Positions 27,503 through 35,604 of a DNA stretch of 64,000 nucleotides are shown piece after piece. The DNA is from Capnocytophaga haemolytica (GTDB taxonomy: Bacteria > Bacteroidota > Bacteroidia > Flavobacteriales > Flavobacteriaceae). The translations under genes and the position numbers were made by a program. Positions within the stretch are counted from its first letter, which is position 1. The number at the start of each line of letters is the position of its first letter. The notes under the pieces were generated by a model. That model did not search any database. It had not been told where the DNA came from and saw only the letters and a program-made list of their open reading frames with translations. Location: the NCBI RefSeq assembly GCF_001553545.1, contig NZ_CP014227.1, positions 2,152,501 to 2,216,500 of the forward strand. Direction: 5' to 3'.

Positions 27503-28348
27503 CTAAGCCTTGGGTTCGCCCTCACCCTGAGGATGGGTCGGATCGGTTTGCGGAGCGTCTTTCTTATCCTGAGGAGCGTCCTGCTTTTCAGTGTTTTCAC
27601 CCTTATCCCCATTGTCGGACTTCTTGTTCTTCGTATTGTTCTTACGAGTCTTGCGGCTGGCTTTCAGTGCAGTAAGTTTCTCGATGAGCACATTGATACG
27701 AGAGACTATCTTGCTAATTTCTTCGGAAGGTTGCAACACAGCGATGGCGTTCAGATGCTCGATTACTTCGCGGTATACCCCATCGATGTCTGCACGCACA
27801 GCTTTTACTGAGCGGAAGTCCTTCTTTACGGTAGCCTTCTCATCGCGCCGAGTTCGGTACAGCTCCATAAACTTGCGATCCGCATCCTCAAGCCAGTCGA
27901 GCCATTTCCCTATCGCGATCTTCTTCACAGCAACTTTGTACTTATCGCTCCTCATATCTTGCAACAAGTTCTCAATTTTGCTGTGCTGCGACTCATAGCT
28001 TTCGGAGGTTACTCGCCCATAAGTTTTGATGAGTATCCTAAGCAAGGTTCCCGCCTCATTTTCCTCTTTCACGGGGCTATACGATGCTGCACTCACTGCC
28101 GCCGATAGTCCGCGATAGAGCTGATCGGTGGCTTTGTCAAGCGACGCCAATTGTTGGGTGTGTTCGCTCTTTACGATCAGTTCCAGCGATTTGTTTTCCT
28201 CCTCTACAAGGGCAGAGAACCTACCCAAAAGAGTTGCCAGCGATTCGATATTCGCCGCGTCTAAAATCAATTTAATCTCTGTCACGAAGCCGTAGTGTTC
28301 GTGATTCTGGAGATTCTTAATGTTTAAGCCTTTTATTTTAAGTGCCAT
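27503..28348 (-). CDS. DUF6261-like protein, paralogue 2
   Basis: 281 residues, helical. It resembles the 9073-9789 protein along ~235 residues (opening LNIKNLQNHEHY; SESYESQHSKIENLL; FMELYRTRRDE). It adds a ~55-residue C-terminal tail, very rich in Lys, Asp, Asn and Pro and probably disordered. No signal peptide or membrane segment. It is inserted between the outer-membrane factor and pump genes of the RND system; no functional link is evident. Confidence 0.65.
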   Translation of the reverse strand: MALKIKGLNIKNLQNHEHYGFVTEIKLILDAANIESLATLLGRFSALVEEENKSLELIVKSEHTQQLASLDKATDQLYRGLSAAVSAASYSPVKEENEAGTLLRILIKTYGRVTSESYESQHSKIENLLQDMRSDKYKVAVKKIAIGKWLDWLEDADRKFMELYRTRRDEKATVKKDFRSVKAVRADIDGVYREVIEHLNAIAVLQPSEEISKIVSRINVLIEKLTALKASRKTRKNNTKNKKSDNGDKGENTEKQDAPQDKKDAPQTDPTHPQGEGEPKA

Positions 28349-28438
28349 AACAAAAACAATTATTGGTTAATAAATATAACTGTGGGGCAAACGCGTCCCC
28401 TAAAATTTTCGATATATCAATGTAGTGAGATTGTCTCG

Positions 28439-29887
28439 CTACTTTTTGTTTTCTTTACGTCCTCTACTCAAGGTCGCGGGGTCGATATTCACCTGCGAGG
28501 CGCCCCCGAGGGCTTTATAGAGCACCACGCCTTGTTGTAGCTTCGTGAATTGGGCGTTGGCGACCGCAAGCTCGGCGTTGAGGCGATTTACCTCGGCGGT
28601 GATTACCTCCAAATAATTGACCATACCGCTGTTAAACAGTTGTTTTGAGTAGTCGGTAGCCTTGTTGTAGGCTTCCATCTCTTGGGTTTTGAGGCGGATA
28701 AATTCGTCCTGAGCGGCAAAATTGTGCAGCGCGTCCGAAACTTCTTTGCCCGCGGTGAGCAATGCCTTTTTAAAGGTTAAAAGCGCTTGCTCTTGTGCCG
28801 ACCGCTGTACTTCGTACTTTGTGCGCACTTGTCGGGCGCTGAGTATTGGCTGTGCCAAGCCCGCCACAAAATTGGCAAAGAGCGACTTAGCCGAGAACCA
28901 CGTATCCAACTCAGTGCTGCTAACCCCTCCCCGTGCGGTGAGCGTTAGCGACGGATAAAAACCAGCGCACGCCACGTTGGTGAGCTCAAAAGCGTTGATG
29001 AGTTGGAGCTCTGCACGGCGTATGTCGGGGCGGTTGTAAAGTGTCGTCATCGCGTAGCCTGTATGGAGCTGCGCTGGGAACTTTTGTTCTGCGAGCTTCC
29101 CCCGCTCGATGGGGTGCGGCTCCTCACCGAGGAGCACACAGATACTATTCTCTAACGCCCACACGCTATTTTCGATGGAGATAAGCTGCGATTGGGCATT
29201 GAGCACCAACGCTTCGGTTTGCTGTGTCGCCACCTCGGTGGTGCTTCCAGCCTTTTTGAGTTCCTTGGTGGTCTCGAGGCTTTTTTGTCGCAAATCGATC
29301 GTGTGCTGCAAAATCTCACGTTGGGCATCGTACATCAGCAATTGGTAGTAGGCAGTCGCCAATGTGGCAACCACCTCCGATTGTGCTGCCTTATACGCCT
29401 CTGCGCTGGCAAGGAAGCTGGCATATTGTGCGCGGTTTTGTGCGGTGAGTTTGCCCCACACATCTAATTCCCACGAAGCCGACCCCGATAGGTCGAAGAG
29501 GTTATTATAAGTGCGTTCGCCCATTCCTCCCGATGCGTTTACTGAGGGCGTAGAGCGCGTGTAGCTTGCCGAAGCCGAGAGCGTGGGGGCGAAAGCCATC
29601 CGCGACTGCTTCAAATAGGCGTGCGATGCCCTCACGTTTTCGAGGGCTACCTTCACATCGAGGTTGCGATCGAGTGCCCGACTGATGAGCCCCTGCAATT
29701 GGCTATCGGTGAAGAGCTCACGCCACTCGATCGCCCCTGCCGAAGTGTTTGCCGTATCCACCGTCTCTGTTCGGAACAGTTTATCGGAGTACGCATCGGG
29801 GCGTTCGTATTGTTTTCGCCCCGCACACGCTACAAGGGCAATAGTAACGCCCATAACGGCAATGGTTCTATATATCATTATTTTCAT
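28439..29887 (-). CDS. RND efflux outer-membrane factor (OprM/TolC-type lipoprotein)
   Basis: 482 residues. Lipoprotein signal ending in ALVAC (Cys ~21). Two OEP/TolC repeats follow, with characteristic long helices (NLDVKVALENVRASHAYLKQ; DIRRAELQLINAFELTNVA) and beta segments (SASWELDVWGKL; LARGG-type strand). It forms the trimeric exit channel for the pump and adaptor. The stop is 90 nt before the DUF6261-like gene start. High GC like the pump gene. Confidence 0.93.
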   Translation of the reverse strand: MKIMIYRTIAVMGVTIALVACAGRKQYERPDAYSDKLFRTETVDTANTSAGAIEWRELFTDSQLQGLISRALDRNLDVKVALENVRASHAYLKQSRMAFAPTLSASASYTRSTPSVNASGGMGERTYNNLFDLSGSASWELDVWGKLTAQNRAQYASFLASAEAYKAAQSEVVATLATAYYQLLMYDAQREILQHTIDLRQKSLETTKELKKAGSTTEVATQQTEALVLNAQSQLISIENSVWALENSICVLLGEEPHPIERGKLAEQKFPAQLHTGYAMTTLYNRPDIRRAELQLINAFELTNVACAGFYPSLTLTARGGVSSTELDTWFSAKSLFANFVAGLAQPILSARQVRTKYEVQRSAQEQALLTFKKALLTAGKEVSDALHNFAAQDEFIRLKTQEMEAYNKATDYSKQLFNSGMVNYLEVITAEVNRLNAELAVANAQFTKLQQGVVLYKALGGASQVNIDPATLSRGRKENKK

Positions 29888-29959
29888 AAAATGGTTTTAT
29901 TTCTGTTTTTTCTTCTACTATTTATATATACTCGTAAAATGTTTTCAGTACGTTCTCGG

Positions 29960-30000
29960 TATGATATTCCCCCATTGAGAGGGATTAGGGGGGTGTTCTA
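29960..30000. repeat. GGGGG-rich REP-like element, copy 2
   Basis: TTCCCCCATTGAGAGGG followed by GGGGGGTGTT resembles, in the other orientation, the element at 8450-8497. The match is short and imperfect. Confidence 0.4.
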
Positions 30001-30036
30001 TCTTCCTACTCTCCTACTTTTCTAATTTCCTCTCCC

Positions 30037-30597
30037 CTACCGCAATACATTCTTCTTTCGCTTTTTATCGCGTTGGTACTGTCTCCATCCTTTTTCGGTA
30101 AATCCAAGAACTACAGTACGCGCGTCCCCATACTGTCCCGAGGTGAGTGCGGAAAGCATTGCCCCCTGCAACACTAAGTGCTGATGTAGCCGACCTTCTT
30201 CTTCTAACTTGCCAAAGGCGCGGGCATCTGCTTTTTTGCCGTCGAGTACGTATACCACACGACAGCGACCGCCCTCGAGTTCGCTCTCCGAAACGATCTT
30301 CGGCTCGGCAAGGTCGATACGCTGACGCGTGCCGCTATCCGTGATAGGTACACAGCGCGAAGGTTGTATCCAATAATGCACCAACTGCCAGCGGCGCACC
30401 GTAAGGGAGTATTTTCCTTCTGCATCTGTATGGGTACGTATCGAATCGCCTTCAACGTCTACCCGCACCCCAACGAGGGGATGTTTATTATGATCGGTGA
30501 GCGTACCGTACACCGTAATTTGCGCTTGCAAACCACCCGTAAGCAACACGCCCCCAATGAAGGCTATGAGTAAAACGATTTTCTGCTTTACGTACAT
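30037..30597 (-). CDS. Secreted protein with carboxypeptidase-regulatory-like domain
   Basis: 186 residues with a signal peptide (hydrophobic 6-22, cleavage after LQA). Residues ~25-90 form a CarboxypepD_reg-like beta sandwich (ITVYGTLTDHNKHPLVGVRV, HTDAEGKYSLTV). The rest (VVYVLDGKKADARAFGKL) resembles the plug-like region that follows this domain in TonB-dependent receptors, but no barrel exists, so it may be a stand-alone or truncated relative. Envelope location is likely. Function not recognised. Confidence 0.65.
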   Translation of the reverse strand: MYVKQKIVLLIAFIGGVLLTGGLQAQITVYGTLTDHNKHPLVGVRVDVEGDSIRTHTDAEGKYSLTVRRWQLVHYWIQPSRCVPITDSGTRQRIDLAEPKIVSESELEGGRCRVVYVLDGKKADARAFGKLEEEGRLHQHLVLQGAMLSALTSGQYGDARTVVLGFTEKGWRQYQRDKKRKKNVLR

Positions 30598-30644
30598 ACT
30601 TATTTACGTTATAAAGATGAATTTTTATCTTCCCGCCCACAACT

Positions 30645-30880
30645 GTGGGCGGCTTGAAAACTTTTGTCGGGAACACATTCCCTATACGTTGATGTGTCGC
30701 CAACAAGTTTTATCGTACGTCCCCTATACGTTAATAGTTCCCCAACAATTGTTTTACACACATCAACTACCCGTTGATGTGTCGCCAACAATTTTTAGTA
30801 CACGTTCCCTATACGTTGATAGTTCGCCGAAAATTGTTTTGGAGGGTTCAACGGTGCGTTGATATGTCGCCCATATTTTT
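30645..30880. repeat. Degenerate 42/43-bp tandem array C (about five units)
   Basis: CGTTGATGTGTCGCCAACAA or close variants begin at 30687, 30729, 30772, 30814 and 30857, i.e. 42, 43, 42 and 43 bp apart, with a decayed copy to the left. Units alternate a GTGTCGCC and an AGTTC(G/C)CC version. A perfect 10-bp hairpin (arms 30758-30767 and 30773-30782) spans one junction. This is essentially all of the 299-nt gap between the genes at 30597 and 30897. Confidence 0.85.
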
Positions 30881-30896
30881 GAGCTTAACGCCTCTA

Positions 30897-31442
30897 TTAT
30901 TCGTCAGCTCCAAATTTTTCTAAATACGCCAAATACAAAGGTACGCTTTTCTCCACCCATTCTTCTGAGGGGTTTCTCTCTATACCATAATAGGCGAACA
31001 GGGGTTGGTAGTTAGCGTGCACATATTCAAAGGTGATTTCAAACGGACGAGTGAGCTCCTCCAAAGTGTATTTGTACTTCTGCCCGTGAGCATATTCATA
31101 GTCGTCAATACCTGCGGAAATCGCCAAAGCAATTTTCTTGCCTCCGACCTTATACCCGCTCTTGCTCCCATAAGCCCATCCGTAGGTAAGCACCTCGTCG
31201 AGCCATTGCTTCAACAATGGTGGGCAGCTAAACCAATAGAGCGGAAACTGGAAAATAATTCGTTGGTGGGCTTCCACCAATTGTTGCTCGTGCCCCACAT
31301 CAATGCGGCTGTCTGGATACGTCTTGTAAAGCTGATGCACGGTGTATTTTTCGGGCTGCTCTTCAAGTGCGGCGATCCAACGCTTATTGACCATTGAGTG
31401 TTCTATATCAGGGTGGATTACGATTACTAATGTTTTGCTCAT
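30897..31442 (-). CDS. Flavodoxin-fold NAD(P)H oxidoreductase (KefF/MdaB/YwrO type)
   Basis: 181 residues. Flavodoxin-like fold with LVIVIHPDIEHSMVNKRW at the phosphate-binding strand and the hallmark FQFPLYWFSCPPLLKQWLDE followed by LTYGWAYG. Members are FMN/FAD quinone reductases. Cytosolic. It lies between the RND adaptor and outer-membrane factor genes and may serve detoxification with them, but that is inference. Confidence 0.9.
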   Translation of the reverse strand: MSKTLVIVIHPDIEHSMVNKRWIAALEEQPEKYTVHQLYKTYPDSRIDVGHEQQLVEAHQRIIFQFPLYWFSCPPLLKQWLDEVLTYGWAYGSKSGYKVGGKKIALAISAGIDDYEYAHGQKYKYTLEELTRPFEITFEYVHANYQPLFAYYGIERNPSEEWVEKSVPLYLAYLEKFGADE

Positions 31443-31506
31443 ATTCTTATGTATTGGGTGTTTCGAAATAATTTTCTGACTGACCGTAATCAGTGCGTTG
31501 ATATCT

Positions 31507-32604
31507 CTAAAAAATAGGCTGGATAGCTTTCACAAGGCTGTCCATATCTACCTGCTGAGGCTTGATGACCATTCCTGTACGTACGGCGTTAAGCCCTTGA
31601 ACGAGGATGACATCACCTTTATTAATACCTTCCTCCACGACAGCGAAGTTGTTGGCGCGATTCTTCAGGGTAATGATAACCTGCTTTATCGTGTCGTGTT
31701 CCACCTTGTAGGCAAAGACCTTACCTTGTTGCTCGAAGGTTGCCACCTCAGGGATTACCACCACGTCATTGAACTGCTGCGGAATCAGCACTGTGCCACT
31801 GTTGCCATTCGTTAGCAGCCCCTCAGGATTGGGGAAGGTAACGCGGAACTGCATACTTCCGGTGGTTTTATCGATCTGTCCTGTTATGGCAGCGATTTTC
31901 CCCGAGTGAGCATACGTTTGTCCATCGGCCAAAACAAGTTTCGCGGGGGGCATATTCTTTAGTTTTTCGGCGGGCGACTTTCCTGGGGCGCGTTCCAGAA
32001 ATTGGAGATAGTCCTTTTCACTCATCGAGAAGTAAGCATAAACGTCTTTCACGTCCGAAACGGTTGTCAGCACGGTGTTATTGGCTGTTACCAGCGCGCC
32101 CTCACGATAGTTTATCGCGCCCACAACGCCGCTCACGGGGGCTTTCACCACGCCGTAGCCGATATTGGCAGCGACTTCGTTGTAAGCGGCTTGCGCGCGT
32201 GCGAGATTGGCTTGGGCTGTGGCCAACTGAACTGCGCTGACGATGTTCTTCTCTACTAAGGGCTTTAATTTGTTTACTTCTACGCGCGCCGCATCTACTT
32301 GCGCCTTCGCCGACTGTGCGGATTGGTTCAGCGTTTGTGTTTCCAACTGGAAAAGCGGTTGCCCTTGCACCACTCTCTGGCCTTCATCGACCAGAACTTT
32401 TGTGATGTAGCCCGAGACTTTCGCCTGGACGGCACTATTGACGGTGCCTTCGATGTTTACAGGGTATTGTAAATCGGAGACGGCATTGCTCGTGCCCACA
32501 GTAATGACTGGGTACGAGGGCGCGCCCATTGCGTTTTGCTGTGGCGCATTGTTGCAAGATGCCGCCAGAGCTGCGGCGGCGAGTGTTAATAAAGTTTTAT
32601 TCAT
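31507..32604 (-). CDS. RND efflux periplasmic adaptor (AcrA/MexA, HlyD family) lipoprotein
   Basis: 365 residues. Lipoprotein signal (AALAASC, Cys ~17). Barrel-lipoyl-hairpin organisation: VKVSGYITKVLVDEGQRVVQGQPLFQLE lipoyl half, a coiled-coil hairpin (~75-130), second lipoyl half VKAPVSGVVGAINYREGALV, then beta-barrel and membrane-proximal domains. It bridges pump and outer-membrane channel. The pump gene is 4.1 kb downstream with three unrelated genes and an array between. Confidence 0.94.
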   Translation of the reverse strand: MNKTLLTLAAAALAASCNNAPQQNAMGAPSYPVITVGTSNAVSDLQYPVNIEGTVNSAVQAKVSGYITKVLVDEGQRVVQGQPLFQLETQTLNQSAQSAKAQVDAARVEVNKLKPLVEKNIVSAVQLATAQANLARAQAAYNEVAANIGYGVVKAPVSGVVGAINYREGALVTANNTVLTTVSDVKDVYAYFSMSEKDYLQFLERAPGKSPAEKLKNMPPAKLVLADGQTYAHSGKIAAITGQIDKTTGSMQFRVTFPNPEGLLTNGNSGTVLIPQQFNDVVVIPEVATFEQQGKVFAYKVEHDTIKQVIITLKNRANNFAVVEEGINKGDVILVQGLNAVRTGMVIKPQQVDMDSLVKAIQPIF

Positions 32605-32742
32605 CCTTATAATATCTTTTTACAGTGTTAATTATTAAGTGACCCAATGTCTATCTTTTCGGCGACAAAATTACAAAAAAAATAGAATTCACCGAACAGC
32701 GAACTCCGTTAAATGTTTGTTAAAGTTTTTACCTCACGGAGG

Positions 32743-33147
32743 TTATTGCTGGAAGCTACCCTCACTTGTGCCTGCCCCTTGAATTTGATTTACTTCATCA
32801 TAATTGACGGAAAGCACCCCCGCAAGTGTTTGCAAGTAGCTCTTCACCCCTTCAAGATCGCGATCGTCAGGGACTTTGACTGCAATAGCCTTGAAGTTCT
32901 TATACTGATAAATCAGCTCGAGCTTTTCTTTCTTTGCAACGTTTAAAAGAGGTTGCAAATCGGCGTCGTCCTTGTAATAGATGATCAAGTTGCGAGTGCG
33001 CTCAGGGGCTTCCTTTTTTTGAGCCGTGATGTCCATTTCTTTAAAGGTTATTACCTCTTGCTGCGGCTGAGGCTCAGCTTTCGTCTGCGGCTGAGCGCTC
33101 TTGCAGGAAAGGGCTAATAGGGTCATTGACAATAAAATATATTTCAT
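32743..33147 (-). CDS. Small lipoprotein with inhibitor-I9-like domain
   Basis: 134 residues. Lipoprotein signal ending LALSC (Cys ~15), then a Gln/Glu/Pro-rich linker, then ~75 residues with the beta-alpha-beta order of subtilisin propeptides/I9 inhibitors: NLIIYYKDDADLQPLL, ELIYQYKNFKAIAVKV and VKSYLQTLAGVLSVNYDEV. The last strand resembles the VxxVExD end of propeptides. No protease domain is attached. The fold is an inference and the function unknown. Confidence 0.55.
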   Translation of the reverse strand: MKYILLSMTLLALSCKSAQPQTKAEPQPQQEVITFKEMDITAQKKEAPERTRNLIIYYKDDADLQPLLNVAKKEKLELIYQYKNFKAIAVKVPDDRDLEGVKSYLQTLAGVLSVNYDEVNQIQGAGTSEGSFQQ

Positions 33148-33191
33148 AAAACAAGTTGTTAAAATTCATCAGTAAAACAGTCTCCGTTAGG

Positions 33192-33842
33192 TTATTTATC
33201 CTTGATAATCACAAAGTGTGCCTTCGAGCCTGTTGCTAAGTTCCATTGGTTCTTGGCTATTACGTTCCCTTGGTCGTCAAGCACCTGAAACTCTGCCGTA
33301 TTAGGTCCCGACTCCCCTTGATTTAAAGCCAAAAACTCTATCTTGTTAAACCCAGGCTTAAGCGCTATCTGAAACCCTCGAAATTCGCCTACCAACATTA
33401 TATCGCGCACCTCTTCAACTCCATTGACGAAAATACTAACCCTGTCACCATCAATCGCTTGAAAATCTCTGCAATACACATTCACATACTTGCCATTATT
33501 GGTAAAATCCCCGAAGAATTGATCTCCCTTCGGCGCATCGTACTCTTCCTGCTTATGATCGTTAAGCACCCCATAATTAGGCTGAAAATCAATCTTCCGA
33601 TGCACCAAGTTGCTCTTCCCCGTAAAATCAATTTGCTTTTCAGGAAGTTTCATAAAAGGATTATTCTCATTTTTAGGAGCTACAGGCAATTTCATCAAAT
33701 TACTGGGCTTATTCACCTCAGGAGCTTTCTCCAGCGGGACTACTACGGGTATCTGCCGACGTTGTATCTCGAAAGGCTGTGCCTGCATCAAGAACTGACC
33801 TCCTAAGAGCATCATAAATAAGATAATTATTCTATTCATCAT
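33192..33842 (-). CDS. Conserved secreted protein of unknown function
   Basis: 216 residues. Signal peptide (FMMLLGGQFLMQAQ), a Pro/Lys-rich middle (~25-90) and a C-terminal beta-sandwich-like domain with YCRDFQAIDGDRVSIFVNG and FRGFQIALKPGFNKIEFLALN, resembling a carbohydrate-binding or adhesin fold. Not recognised further. It follows the C1 peptidase promoter region divergently. Confidence 0.6.
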   Translation of the reverse strand: MMNRIIILFMMLLGGQFLMQAQPFEIQRRQIPVVVPLEKAPEVNKPSNLMKLPVAPKNENNPFMKLPEKQIDFTGKSNLVHRKIDFQPNYGVLNDHKQEEYDAPKGDQFFGDFTNNGKYVNVYCRDFQAIDGDRVSIFVNGVEEVRDIMLVGEFRGFQIALKPGFNKIEFLALNQGESGPNTAEFQVLDDQGNVIAKNQWNLATGSKAHFVIIKDK

Positions 33843-33907
33843 TTCTCACATTTATTTTTTCACAGCGATAATTGTGCCAAAATTTATTTTATAACAAAAA
33901 AAAATTA

Positions 33908-33915
33908 TACCTTTG
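33908..33915 (+). promoter_or_regulatory. -7 element for the C1 peptidase gene
   Basis: TACCTTTG stands 23 nt before the start codon; the -33 element is weak. Confidence 0.55.
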
Positions 33916-33938
33916 CGCCTATTATTTTAAGTTTTATT

Positions 33939-35123
33939 ATGAAAAGAATAGCATTATTCATCGCACTCTCAGTAGTATCATACGTAAGTGCTCAGGACAA
34001 TCTCATCAACTCATTATCTGGTAATCAAACAGATAATGCTGGGTTTAAGTTCACTAAAATTATCGACCTCAGCCATACTGAGGTAAAAGACCAAGGCAGT
34101 AGCGGCACTTGTTGGAGCTATGCAGGAGCATCATTTCTTGAAAGTGAAATGATACGTATGGGCAAAAAAACTGTCGATCTGGCAGAAATTTTTACCGCCC
34201 GCAATTCGTACATTGAGAAAGCCAAGCAATACGTACGTATGCACGGCTATCTCGACTATGGACAAGGTGGCGAGCTCCACGACGTAATCAATATGTACGC
34301 CAAATACGGGGCACTGCCACAGTCCGTTTACACAGGGCTCAACTACGGCACCAATCGCAATGATTTCAGCGAGTCGCACGCCGTATTCAAGGGCTTTTTA
34401 GAAGGGCTGATGAAGCACGACAGCAAAAAACCACTAACCCCCAGCTGGCTTCCTGCATTCACCGCCACTGTCGACGCCTACCTCGGTGCAGTACCTGAAA
34501 CATTCACTTTCGAGGGCAAAAAGTACACACCAAAATCCTTCGCAAAAGAAGTCGTAGGCATTAACCCTGCCGACTATGTAGAGATGGTTTCCTATGAAGA
34601 TCAACCTAAATACCAAAACGTATTTATGGCAGTTAGCGATAACTGGAGTTTCGATTGGGCATACAATGTCGCAATGACCGACCTTACCAAAGTCATCGAC
34701 AACGCTTTGAAAAAAGGCTTTACCGTAGGCTGGTCATCCGATGTCAGCGAGCGTTATTTCAGTTGGAAAAACGGTGTAGCCTTCGTCCCTGAACAGGATA
34801 TCGCTACACTCTCAATGGCTGATCAGCTAAATCTCTTCCTTGCTCCACCAAAAGCAGAACGAACCATCACCCCCGAAATGCGCCAAAAAGCCTTTGATAA
34901 TTACGAAACCCAAGACGACCACGGTATGCACATCGTCGGGCTGGCAAAAGATCAAACAGGACGCGAATACTACATCGTCAAGAACTCTTGGGGAGCAAAA
35001 AACGACTACCAAGGCTTCATATACGTTAGCAAAGCGTACGTACAATACAAAACCACTGCTATTATGGTGCACAAAGATGGCGTACCCAAGGATATCCTAA
35101 AAAACTGGAAAAAGCAGCAATAA
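33939..35123 (+). CDS. Papain-family (C1) peptidase, bleomycin-hydrolase/aminopeptidase C type, secreted
   Basis: 394 residues with a signal peptide (~1-19, cleavage after VSA). The catalytic Cys is in DQGSSGTCWSYAG (~residue 58), the His in QDDHGMHIVGLA (~331) and the Asn in IVKNSWG (~349). Length and the insertions between Cys and His match C1B-type enzymes. The signal peptide marks it as periplasmic or exported, unlike cytosolic PepC. It ends at a bidirectional terminator. Confidence 0.92.
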   Translation: MKRIALFIALSVVSYVSAQDNLINSLSGNQTDNAGFKFTKIIDLSHTEVKDQGSSGTCWSYAGASFLESEMIRMGKKTVDLAEIFTARNSYIEKAKQYVRMHGYLDYGQGGELHDVINMYAKYGALPQSVYTGLNYGTNRNDFSESHAVFKGFLEGLMKHDSKKPLTPSWLPAFTATVDAYLGAVPETFTFEGKKYTPKSFAKEVVGINPADYVEMVSYEDQPKYQNVFMAVSDNWSFDWAYNVAMTDLTKVIDNALKKGFTVGWSSDVSERYFSWKNGVAFVPEQDIATLSMADQLNLFLAPPKAERTITPEMRQKAFDNYETQDDHGMHIVGLAKDQTGREYYIVKNSWGAKNDYQGFIYVSKAYVQYKTTAIMVHKDGVPKDILKNWKKQQ

Positions 35124-35142
35124 CCCCCTAAATAAACATAAC

Positions 35143-35187
35143 AAAAAGGACTGAGATTATCACCCAAACAATCTCAGTCCTTTTTTT
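35143..35187. terminator. Bidirectional terminator between C1 peptidase and ridA
   Basis: AAAAAGGACTGAGATT pairs perfectly with AATCTCAGTCCTTTTT around an 11-nt loop, flanked by A and T runs on both sides. Confidence 0.9.
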
Positions 35188-35213
35188 GTAAATATCCTAT
35201 TTAAAAAGATCGG

Positions 35214-35591
35214 TTATATCACCGCAATGCAGGATATCTCTACTTCTACACCCTTAGGCAACTTAGCCACCTGTACTGTTTCACGAGCAGGTGCAGTCTC
35301 CTCTTCAAAATAACGACCATATACCTCATTCACCTGAGCAAACTGCCCCATATCATTGAGAAAAATAGTCGTTTTGACCACATCCTTAAAAGTAGCCCCA
35401 GCCTCAGCCAGTACCGCCCTGAGGTTCTCCATTACCTGCACAGTCGCAGCCTCAATGCCCCATACTACCTCACCAGTAGTAGGATCTACGGGTATCTGTC
35501 CCGATACATAAAGTGTATTACCTGCTAAAATAGCCTGATTATACGGACCTATAGGCGCAGGCGCTTTCTCTGTAAAAATAACTCTATTCAT
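35214..35591 (-). CDS. ridA: RidA-family reactive imine deaminase
   Basis: 125 residues from the ATG at 35591; a longer frame to 35657 runs into the M23 gene. Family features: APAPIGPYNQAI, LYVSGQIPVDPTTGEVV, the Arg of PARETVQVAKLP and VEISCIAVI at the end. It hydrolyses 2-aminoacrylate-type intermediates from PLP enzymes. It starts 13 nt after the M23 gene stop. Confidence 0.95.
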   Translation of the reverse strand: MNRVIFTEKAPAPIGPYNQAILAGNTLYVSGQIPVDPTTGEVVWGIEAATVQVMENLRAVLAEAGATFKDVVKTTIFLNDMGQFAQVNEVYGRYFEEETAPARETVQVAKLPKGVEVEISCIAVI

Positions 35592-35604
35592 ATAAAAATC
35601 GTAT

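Noticed and set aside
30488..30791. Small open frames across array C that start MLATHQR
   Set aside because: They arise from the tandem repeat read in different frames, lack start signals and are not conserved in composition with real genes.
32743..35123. Inhibitor-protease pair formed by the I9-like lipoprotein and the C1 peptidase
   Set aside because: I9 domains pair with subtilases, the genes are divergent and separated by another gene; kept only as a weak idea.
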